From an uncultured Chloroflexota bacterium (lineage in GTDB: Bacteria > Chloroflexota > Anaerolineae > B4-G1 > DUEL01), in the NCBI GenBank assembly GCA_937138275.1, contig CAKZOY010000512.1, forward strand, positions 1 to 6,062: a stretch of DNA of 6,062 bases. The letters are read 5' to 3'. The position numbers and the translations under genes are program-made. Below the pieces are notes generated by a model, which was not told the DNA's origin, ran no database searches, and worked only from the letters and a program-made list of their open reading frames with translations. Shown one piece after another: positions 1 through 5,263 of the stretch; the stretch's first letter is position 1; the number at the start of each line of letters is the position of its first letter.

Positions 1-77
1 CCTGCTGCCTGTAGATTCAACCCATAGGGGTGGTACGGCTTTTGGAGCCTTTGCCAGAAGGCTGTGGTAGACTTTAC

Positions 78-93
78 GAGGTTCAACAACCTC
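78..93. repeat. 6-bp inverted repeat next to the rel promoter
   Basis: GAGGTT and AACCTC form a perfect 6-bp stem around a CAAC loop. The repeat ends one base before the -35 box of the rel promoter. Three T residues follow on the + strand, so it could be a weak terminator of a gene to the left, or an operator flanking the promoter. The sequence does not decide between these. The remaining upstream bases (1-77) hold only a shorter inverted repeat, AGCCTT/AAGGCT at 46-51/58-63, and no gene that I can recognise. Confidence 0.4.
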
Positions 94-94
94 T

Positions 95-122
95 TTGACA
101 ATTCCCCGCTCTGCATTATACT
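95..122 (+). promoter_or_regulatory. Sigma70-type promoter of rel
   Basis: A perfect -35 box TTGACA (95-100) is followed after 16 bp by TATACT (117-122), which differs from the consensus -10 at one position. Transcription would start near base 129, giving a leader of about 95 nt before the rel ATG. The open frame of rel can formally be extended back to a TTG at 95, but that TTG is part of the -35 box, so the extension cannot be translated from this promoter. Confidence 0.8.
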
Positions 123-128
123 GTTGCA

Positions 129-223
129 TAAGCCTCTGCCCGCTCCTCCGTGCGTCTCCTGGTGGCTGGTACCACAACCCCGGATGGCATCTCGTGGGCG
201 GTAGGAGGCCTGTAGGAGTACTC
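129..223 (+). promoter_or_regulatory. Structured 5' leader of rel with tandem Shine-Dalgarno sequences
   Basis: The leader can fold into a long-range stem. Bases 132-137 pair with 204-209, then a 2x2 internal loop, then 140-145 pair with 196-201; each 6-bp half includes one G-U pair. The motif GTAGGAG occurs twice, at 201-207 and 212-218. The first copy lies in the 3' arm of the stem. The second is single-stranded in this model and lies 5 nt from the ATG at 224. A small hairpin (162-165 with 172-175) can form inside the enclosed loop. No known riboswitch class was recognised, so the fold is a hand-derived prediction. Confidence 0.35.
214..218 (+). promoter_or_regulatory. Shine-Dalgarno site fixing the rel start
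   Basis: AGGAG lies 5 nt before the ATG at 224. Another AGGAGG (203-208) lies 15 nt away, too far to serve this start. The alternative GTG at 251 has no Shine-Dalgarno sequence. Confidence 0.75.
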
Positions 224-2395
224 ATGCAGGCGACGGAACAGGCTGTATCGGTGAACCTGCTGACCATAGAGGACATCCTGGACCGGGTCGGGGGGAACGA
301 GGAGGCCCGCGACCTGATCCAGCGCGCCTACGAGTTCGCTGCCCGGGCCCATGAGGGGCAGTACCGGGAGTCCGGCGAGCCCTACGTCCAGCATTCCATG
401 TCCGTTGCCCTGCTGCTGGCTGAACTGCGCATAGATGCCGAGATCATTGCCGCGGGCCTTCTCCACGACGTGGTGGAGGACCATAACGTTCCGCTGGAGG
501 AACTGGAGGCCCGGTTCGGCGCCGCGGTGACCCGGATGGTGGACGGTGTGACCAAGTTGGGGAGGGCGCACCATCTGGGGCGCCTTCGGGAAGGGGAGCG
601 GGACGAGCGGGAACTGGAGAGTTTGCGCAAACTCTTCCTGGCGATGGCCCGGGACGCGCGGGTGATGCTGATCAAACTGGCGGACCGATTGCACAATATG
701 CGCACGCTGGACGCCCTCCCTTCCCATCGGCAGCGGCGCATTGCCCAGGAGACAATGGAAATCTACGCGCCGCTGGCGAACCGGCTGGGCATCTGGCGCT
801 GGAAAGGCGAACTGGAAGACCTGGCGTTCCGCTGCCTGGAGCCGGAAATGTACCACGAGATCGTTCGGGAACTGGAACTCCGGGCGCCGGAACGGGAGAA
901 GGACATTGAGCGCCACATCGCCCTGCTCCAGCACCACCTGCGGCTGGAAGGGATCAACGCCCAGGTGACCGGTCGTTTCAAGCACATCTACAGCATCTAC
1001 CGGAAGATGCAGCGCAAACAGGTCCCTCTGGAACGGGTCTACGATATCCGCGCCATTCGCGCCATCGTGGATACGATCCCCGACTGCTATCATTCGCTGG
1101 GGGTGGTGCACAGTCTCTGGACGCCGATCCCGGGGGAATTTGACGATTATATCGCCCGTCCCAAAGAGAACATGTACCAGTCGCTTCACACCGCGGTGGT
1201 GGGGATTGGCGGGAAAGTGCTGGAGGTGCAAATCCGCACCCACTACATGCACCGCATCGCCGAGTACGGTATCGCCGCCCACTGGCGGTACAAGGAAGGG
1301 AGCCGCCAGGACCGACTGTTTGAGGAGAAAATCGCCGCACTGAGGGCCCAGATTGAGGCCCGTAGCGAGGCGGAGGATGCCGGGGAATTCGTAGAGGCGA
1401 TAGAGACGGACGTTTTTGAGGACCGGGTGTATGTGTTCACCCCCAAGGGGATGGTGGTGGACCTGCCGGCTGGCGCGACGCCGATAGACTTTGCCTACGC
1501 CATCCATACCGATATTGGGCATCGCTGTCGGGGCGCCAAAGTCAACGGGCGCTGGGTGCCTCTGGACTACGTCCTGCAGACCGGTGACCAAGTAGAAATC
1601 ATCACGGCGAAACGGGGCGGCCCCAGTCGGGACTGGCTGAACCCGGCTCTGGGGTACGTCAAAACCGCCCGCGCCCGCAACAAAATTCGCCAGTGGTTCC
1701 GCCGCCAGGACCGGGAACAGAACATCGCCTCCGGACGGGCCATCCTGGAGCGGGAATTGAAGCGGCTGGGACTGGTGGAATTATCCCATGAGACGGTGGC
1801 GAAACTTTTTGGCTACGAGAGGGTGGAGGATTTCCTGGCAGCCATCGGCTTCGGGGACATTAACAGCCAGCAGATCGCCTCTAAAGTGCTGGAGGTTCAA
1901 TCGCAGGCTCAGCCGGAGCCGGAACTGATCCCCTCGGCGCCGGTTCCGGCACAGGTCGCGCACGAAATTCACGTCCTGGGCACGGGGGGGCTGTTCACCC
2001 GGCTGGCCCGGTGCTGTCATCCGCTCCCCGGAGAACCGATCGTCGGCTACATCACCCAGGGACGCGGGATCACCGTCCACCGACGGGATTGCCCCAACGT
2101 CCTGAACATGCGCCATCCGGAGCGACTGATAGAGGTGAGTTGGGGGACCGAAAAGCAGACCTTCCCGGTCACCGTTTTGGTGACGGCCCACGACCGAACG
2201 GGGCTTCTCCACGACATCAGCGGGGTGATCAGCAAAGAGGGGGTCAACATTGCCGGTTTAAGCATCAACCGACAGCACCATCTGACCACCCTCTACCTCA
2301 CGCTGGAAGTGACGGACATCGGCCAGTTGGGCCGCGTCCTGGCCCGTATCTCCAAAGTGCCCAACGTGCTGGAGGCCCGTCGGCAGACCGGATAG
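224..2395 (+). CDS. rel: Long RelA/SpoT-type (p)ppGpp synthetase/hydrolase (Rel)
   Basis: This is the stringent-response enzyme. It transfers pyrophosphate from ATP to GTP or GDP to make (p)ppGpp and hydrolyses it back; ribosome-bound uncharged tRNA activates synthesis. The 723-aa length is normal for a full Rel. The HD hydrolase domain (about 28-190) keeps R48, H57, H81-D82, E85-D86 and D154 in KLADRLHNMRT, so hydrolysis should be active. The synthetase domain (about 240-355) has GRFKHIYSIYRKM, D274, YQSLHT (318-323) and E334 in LEVQIRT, matching the catalytic residues. A TGS domain (about 398-461) follows, then a helical region, a zinc-finger-like domain with C597, C598, H619 and C623, and a C-terminal ACT domain (about 647-720). 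Oddity: residues 305-308 read EFDD, the acidic motif of monofunctional RelA, where bifunctional Rel proteins usually have RxKD. The ATG at 224 is chosen for its Shine-Dalgarno site and position downstream of the promoter. The gene is monocistronic here and converges on the leftward operon. Confidence 0.97.
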   Translation: MQATEQAVSVNLLTIEDILDRVGGNEEARDLIQRAYEFAARAHEGQYRESGEPYVQHSMSVALLLAELRIDAEIIAAGLLHDVVEDHNVPLEELEARFGAAVTRMVDGVTKLGRAHHLGRLREGERDERELESLRKLFLAMARDARVMLIKLADRLHNMRTLDALPSHRQRRIAQETMEIYAPLANRLGIWRWKGELEDLAFRCLEPEMYHEIVRELELRAPEREKDIERHIALLQHHLRLEGINAQVTGRFKHIYSIYRKMQRKQVPLERVYDIRAIRAIVDTIPDCYHSLGVVHSLWTPIPGEFDDYIARPKENMYQSLHTAVVGIGGKVLEVQIRTHYMHRIAEYGIAAHWRYKEGSRQDRLFEEKIAALRAQIEARSEAEDAGEFVEAIETDVFEDRVYVFTPKGMVVDLPAGATPIDFAYAIHTDIGHRCRGAKVNGRWVPLDYVLQTGDQVEIITAKRGGPSRDWLNPALGYVKTARARNKIRQWFRRQDREQNIASGRAILERELKRLGLVELSHETVAKLFGYERVEDFLAAIGFGDINSQQIASKVLEVQSQAQPEPELIPSAPVPAQVAHEIHVLGTGGLFTRLARCCHPLPGEPIVGYITQGRGITVHRRDCPNVLNMRHPERLIEVSWGTEKQTFPVTVLVTAHDRTGLLHDISGVISKEGVNIAGLSINRQHHLTTLYLTLEVTDIGQLGRVLARISKVPNVLEARRQTG

Positions 2396-2401
2396 GCCAT
2401 T

Positions 2402-3418
2402 TCAGTTTGCTTCGTTCTTTCCCCAGAACGGCGGCCGTTCCAATCGCCAGAGACCGAAGACTCCTACCAGCGCGACCAGTCCTCCCACGATGTACCCCTC
2501 CACCACCGATGCCCTGGTGACGAATATCGCCAGCAACCCCAGAGCAAATGAGACGATATAGAGCGTCAATACGGCCTCGCGTGGGGAAAGCCCCGCCGCG
2601 ACCAGCCGGTGGGAGACATGGTCTTTACCGGGGGTCGTCAGGGGATTCAGCCCCCGCCGCAGGCGGGAGATGGTGACCAGTGCGGTGTCAAAAACGGGCA
2701 GCCCCAGAACCAGGACGGGCACCATCCAGGTGACAAAGGTGACGTTGTCCGGGAACCGCAATTTGATGCCCAGGGCCGCCAGGGTGAAGCCAAGGAACAG
2801 CGCCCCGGAGTCCCCCATAAAGATACTGGCCGGGTTGAGGTTGTAGAAGAGAAACCCCAGGCAGGCCGCCAGGATGGCCATCGCCAGCGCGCCCACCAGA
2901 TATTGCCCGCTGAAGGCACACATCAGGGCGAAATGCGCTGCCGCGATGGCCGCAACGCCGCCTGCCAGACCGTCCATATTGTCCAGCAGGTTGATGGCAT
3001 TGGTGATGTAGACGGTCCAGAAGAGGGTGAGGAGGAAATCTACAGGGGGGTAGTTGAACGTGCCTACGCGGACGCCCGTAGTCCAGAGGAGCAGCGCCGC
3101 CAGGGTTTGCCCGACCAGTTTGACCATTGGCCGCAGTCCCCAGCGGTCATCCACCAGACCCATAAATGAGACGGCGGTGGCGCCGACGATGATGGAGCCG
3201 AACTGGGCGAAGTTATACCGTTCCCCCAGCCCCACGGCGGCTGCCAGCACGGCCAGATAAATAGCCACCCCGCCCAGACGAGGGACGGGGGAACGGTGGA
3301 TTTTGCGGGCCGAGGGCTGGTCCATCAACCCCAGGCGGGGAGCCAGGTAGCGTGCGATGGGGGTCAGCGCGACGCTCAGGACCAGGACACCGGCGAAGAC
3401 AAGGATATACTCCGTCAT
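2402..3418 (-). CDS. WecA/TagO/MraY-family polyprenyl-phosphate sugar-1-phosphate transferase
   Basis: Integral membrane enzyme of the glycosyltransferase 4 family. Members transfer a sugar-1-phosphate (often GlcNAc-1-P) from a UDP-sugar to undecaprenyl phosphate, starting synthesis of envelope glycans such as O-antigen, teichoic acid or arabinogalactan linker. The 338-aa protein has many hydrophobic segments (for example 4-22, 48-65, 74-89, 99-115, 126-145, 173-193, 228-250, 283-300). Family motifs are clear: KIHRSPVPRLGG (39-50), D90-D91 after GLV, NAINLLDNMDGLAGG (140-154), FMGDSG (200-205) and PVFDT (241-245). The cytoplasmic His box reads GKDHVSHRL (264-272), one histidine fewer than HxHHRL. 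The motifs and the C-terminal box favour the WecA/TagO side over MraY; the sugar cannot be told. It is the last gene of the operon, 9 bp after the MoaD-like stop, with only a weak Shine-Dalgarno sequence, so translation is probably coupled. Its stop is 6 bp from the rel stop, and no intrinsic terminator is visible between them. Confidence 0.92.
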   Translation of the reverse strand: MTEYILVFAGVLVLSVALTPIARYLAPRLGLMDQPSARKIHRSPVPRLGGVAIYLAVLAAAVGLGERYNFAQFGSIIVGATAVSFMGLVDDRWGLRPMVKLVGQTLAALLLWTTGVRVGTFNYPPVDFLLTLFWTVYITNAINLLDNMDGLAGGVAAIAAAHFALMCAFSGQYLVGALAMAILAACLGFLFYNLNPASIFMGDSGALFLGFTLAALGIKLRFPDNVTFVTWMVPVLVLGLPVFDTALVTISRLRRGLNPLTTPGKDHVSHRLVAAGLSPREAVLTLYIVSFALGLLAIFVTRASVVEGYIVGGLVALVGVFGLWRLERPPFWGKNEAN

Positions 3419-3427
3419 CGGCCGAGT

Positions 3428-3667
3428 TTATCCGCCGCCGACCGGCGGGAAGACACCAACTTCGTCTCCGTCTGCCAGGGGGTGATTTTCATCCCGGGAG
3501 ACGCCGTTGACGAATACGACCCGCACCTGGTCGGCGGGGAGACCCAGGTGATTCATTAATTGCCCGATGGTCGCCCCGTCCGGAAGTTCCACCTCCAGCC
3601 CCTCACCCACTCCCAGGTGGGGGAAATAGCGGCGGAGGGTAGCAAATGGTCTCACAAGCACTTTCAT
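3428..3667 (-). CDS. MoaD/ThiS-family ubiquitin-fold sulfur carrier protein
   Basis: Small 79-aa protein of the MoaD/ThiS beta-grasp family. In MoaD and ThiS the C-terminal glycine is adenylated by an E1-like enzyme, converted to a thiocarboxylate, and gives sulfur to molybdopterin or thiazole. The sequence has the family layout: MKVLVRPFATLRRY at the N-terminus, VELPDGATIGQLMNHLGLP in the middle, VFVNG, then ADGDEVGVFPPVGGG ending in the required di-glycine. A start 38 codons further upstream is possible in frame, but the ATG at 3667 gives the normal family size, fits the conserved N-terminus, and overlaps the preceding stop as ATGA with an AAGGG upstream. No MoeB/ThiF-like activating enzyme or other molybdopterin gene is present, so it may serve a separate sulfur-transfer reaction, or tungsten/molybdenum cofactor synthesis encoded elsewhere. 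Assignment to MoaD rather than ThiS is a preference based on the FPPV-GG ending. Confidence 0.9.
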   Translation of the reverse strand: MKVLVRPFATLRRYFPHLGVGEGLEVELPDGATIGQLMNHLGLPADQVRVVFVNGVSRDENHPLADGDEVGVFPPVGGG

Positions 3668-5112
3668 CTCGCTGTCCCTTGACGACTCTCGGGGATCAAC
3701 GGTCCTCCGGTCCTCTGGCTGGGCCACAGGCCCAATCGGCGCAGCACTTTTGCCGGCGTCAGATGACGAACTCGCTGCCATTGCTGCTTCACCCGGCGGC
3801 GGAACGCGTTCCAGGGCTTTCGCCGCTGGCTTTCAGCCATCGCCCAGCGCAGAAACTCATAGTCCTGCCCCCGAATCTTCGGCTCCGTGGGATTGCGCCG
3901 ATAGGAGTCGTAGTCGGTGATGCGGCTCAAGTCGTGCTCTACGACGTAATCGTATAGGTCCGTGCCCGGGTGCGGCGTGAAGAAGGCCGGGCTGTAGTAG
4001 TCCGGGTCTATCTCCTTCATCATCCGCACCGTCTCCATCACCTCTTCTTTCGTCTCGGTGGGCAGGCCCATCATGTAGTTGGCCCAGATGGCGATGCCGT
4101 ACTTTTTGCAGATGCGCGCCGCTTCCAGGTTCTGCGCCACCGTGGTGCCTTTGCGGATGAATTTGAGCACCCGGTCGCTTCCGCTCTCAAAGCCGATGAA
4201 GTACCCGCGCAGCCCCGCCCGAACCATCCGTTCCACCATATCCTCGTGTTTGACCACGATGTCGGCCCGGGTCTGGCAGAAGAAGGGAAGGTTGAAGCCC
4301 TCGGCGATGTACCGTTCGGTGAACTCTATGACCCATTCCCGGTCCTCGGTCAGACAGTCGTCGTGGAACATAAACGAGGCCAGGTGATAACGGTCCACCA
4401 GATAGCGCAGTTCGGCCAGGACATTTTCCACGCTGCGACGACGCACCCGTTTGCCGAAGAGGTAATCCTCCCCCGGCTTGCAGAAGGTGCAGTTGTAGAT
4501 ACAACCCCGACCGGCGATAATGGTGGCGAAGGGTGGGGGGAGTTCCTCCACGAAGGGGACCTCGGGGGAGTCCAGGTCGTAGCCCCACTTCTTCCACTCT
4601 TCCAGGAAGAGGTCGCGGTCGCTGAAGGGAACGGCGTCCAGGTCGGGGGGCTCGCCGCGCAGCACCCGATAGGCCGGGGGACGGCCCTCGGCAATGGCCC
4701 GCAACAATTGGGGGAACGTGATCTCGCCCTCGCCGGTGATCAGGTAATCCCCATGCGGGATGCGCAGGCTGTCCTGCAAGGCAATGGTGACGTGAGGGCC
4801 ACCGATGACGGTGATGACGTCGGGCTTGATTTCTTTGGCGATCGCAACGGCCTGCCGCGCCGGGTTGTAGTCCACGCTCATCATCGTGATCCCGACCACG
4901 TCGGGATCGCGCTCCGCCAGGACTTCACGGAAGTGGTCCCAACCGGAAAGGGCGCGCAGGTCAATCAGGTCTACTTCAAACCCCTGGGCTTTGGCGGCCG
5001 CGCTGAGGGATGCCAGGCCGTGGGAAATCCACCCGGCATCCATCCCCTGCTTGAGGGAGTTCCAGCCCCGTCCGGCGATGCCCGGATAGATAAGGGTCGT
5101 TCTCAGAGTCAT
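3664..5112 (-). CDS. Radical SAM enzyme with N-terminal B12-binding-type domain
   Basis: The 482-aa protein has the class-B architecture. An N-terminal Rossmann cobalamin-binding-type domain (about 1-150: GWISHGLASL, PDVVGITMMS, TVIGGPHVT, GDYLITGEGE) is followed by a radical SAM barrel (about 195-420). The cluster motif CIYNCTFC (C204, C208, C211) binds the [4Fe-4S] cluster that cleaves S-adenosylmethionine. FMFHDDCLT (247-255), GFESGS (307-312), NYMMGLPTET (345-354) and TPHPGTDLYDY are typical barrel motifs. A basic tail (about 430-482) follows, with no TRAM domain, which argues against a MiaB/RimO-type methylthiotransferase. Relatives include BchE, hopanoid methylases and antibiotic-tailoring methylases; the substrate here cannot be named. 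The canonical B12 DxHxxG is absent, as is usual in this class. It is first in the operon and coupled by ATGA to the MoaD-like gene. The ATG at 5112 is supported by the family N-terminus (TTLIYPG), although no Shine-Dalgarno sequence precedes it. Confidence 0.93.
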   Translation of the reverse strand: MTLRTTLIYPGIAGRGWNSLKQGMDAGWISHGLASLSAAAKAQGFEVDLIDLRALSGWDHFREVLAERDPDVVGITMMSVDYNPARQAVAIAKEIKPDVITVIGGPHVTIALQDSLRIPHGDYLITGEGEITFPQLLRAIAEGRPPAYRVLRGEPPDLDAVPFSDRDLFLEEWKKWGYDLDSPEVPFVEELPPPFATIIAGRGCIYNCTFCKPGEDYLFGKRVRRRSVENVLAELRYLVDRYHLASFMFHDDCLTEDREWVIEFTERYIAEGFNLPFFCQTRADIVVKHEDMVERMVRAGLRGYFIGFESGSDRVLKFIRKGTTVAQNLEAARICKKYGIAIWANYMMGLPTETKEEVMETVRMMKEIDPDYYSPAFFTPHPGTDLYDYVVEHDLSRITDYDSYRRNPTEPKIRGQDYEFLRWAMAESQRRKPWNAFRRRVKQQWQRVRHLTPAKVLRRLGLWPSQRTGGPLIPESRQGTAR

Positions 5113-5120
5113 CGGTGAAC

Positions 5121-5149
5121 ATTATAAACGACAAGAGAGGTTTTGGCAA
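5121..5149 (-). promoter_or_regulatory. Promoter of the radical SAM-MoaD-WecA-like operon, near-leaderless
   Basis: On the minus strand, TTGCCA (5149-5144, one mismatch to TTGACA) is followed after 17 bp by a perfect TATAAT (5126-5121). The expected transcription start, about 7 nt downstream, falls near 5114-5112, at or within two bases of the ATG at 5112. This agrees with the absence of a Shine-Dalgarno sequence. The -35 box lies inside the palindrome at 5137-5173. Confidence 0.75.
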
Positions 5150-5173
5150 CGGCGAATCCGTTGCAAAAACCTC
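5137..5173. repeat. 37-bp palindrome over the operon -35 box; candidate operator or terminator
   Basis: Bases 5137-5152 (GAGGTTTTGGCAACGG) pair with 5158-5173 at 15 of 16 positions around the loop CGAAT; the only mismatch is 5145/5165. It contains CAAC (5147-5150) and GTTG (5160-5163) 9 bp apart and covers the -35 box of the operon promoter. It could be an operator, for example for the SufR-like regulator encoded just upstream. As RNA, it could terminate the regulator transcript: the leftward sequence after the stem (CTCTCTTGTCGTTT) is moderately T-rich but is not a clean U-tract. Its arms resemble those of the palindrome at 5969-6013. Confidence 0.7.
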
Positions 5174-5179
5174 CCCTTC

Positions 5180-5225
5180 TCCCGAGTTCGGAGCGCGATC
5201 TCGGGAACCGTTCGGGCCGCAACGG
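5180..5225. repeat. Two further inverted repeats downstream of the regulator gene
   Basis: TCCCGAG (5180-5186) pairs with CTCGGGA (5200-5206) around a 13-nt loop, and CCGTT (5208-5212) pairs with AACGG (5221-5225) around an 8-nt loop. Both lie in the 3' untranslated part of the leftward regulator transcript and upstream of the operon promoter. Neither is followed by a T-run, so neither is a standard terminator on its own. They may add structure to the mRNA end or be protein sites. The rest of the gap (5226-5263) shows nothing recognisable. Confidence 0.4.
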
Positions 5226-5263
5226 CTCCTGCTTTTGGAAGCGGGCGTTTTGCGGAGGCGGGA

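Noticed and set aside
26..39. T-box-like sequence AGGGGTGGTACGGC
   Set aside because: It resembles the T-box core AGGGTGGNACCGCG but has an extra G and misses the CCGCG end. No matching terminator stem follows and no tRNA synthetase or amino-acid gene is downstream.
27..100. Possible tRNA in the region before the rel promoter, because of a GAGGTTCAACAACCTC arm
   Set aside because: No GTTCGAATC T-loop, no consistent acceptor stem and no anticodon arm could be folded. The arm is a 6-bp stem with a 4-nt loop, not a T-arm.
116..1591. 491-aa open frame on the minus strand opposite rel
   Set aside because: It lies entirely over the rel leader and coding sequence, has no family motif, and is rich in Pro, His, Gln and Val as expected from reading a GC-rich gene backward. 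Rel is unmistakable in the other strand.
2414..2440. Hairpins GTTCT/AGAAC and GAACGG/CCGTTC near the 3' end of the WecA-like gene as terminators
   Set aside because: They overlap each other, lie inside coding sequence, and no T-run follows in either direction.
3668..3781. 38-residue N-terminal extension of the MoaD-like protein
   Set aside because: It is the shadow of the radical SAM gene's 3' end, rich in Ser, Ala and Asp with no family similarity. The ATGA overlap and normal family length support the ATG at 3667.
3970..5118. 382-aa open frame on the plus strand opposite the radical SAM gene
   Set aside because: Same kind of GC-driven shadow. The minus-strand frame carries the CxxxCxxC cluster motif and many family motifs; the plus frame shows none.
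5137..5173. Calling the large palindrome a definite Rho-independent terminator
   Set aside because: The sequence after the stem is only moderately T-rich in the leftward direction and C-rich in the rightward one, and the palindrome covers a promoter box. The operator role is at least as likely, so it is listed as a repeat.
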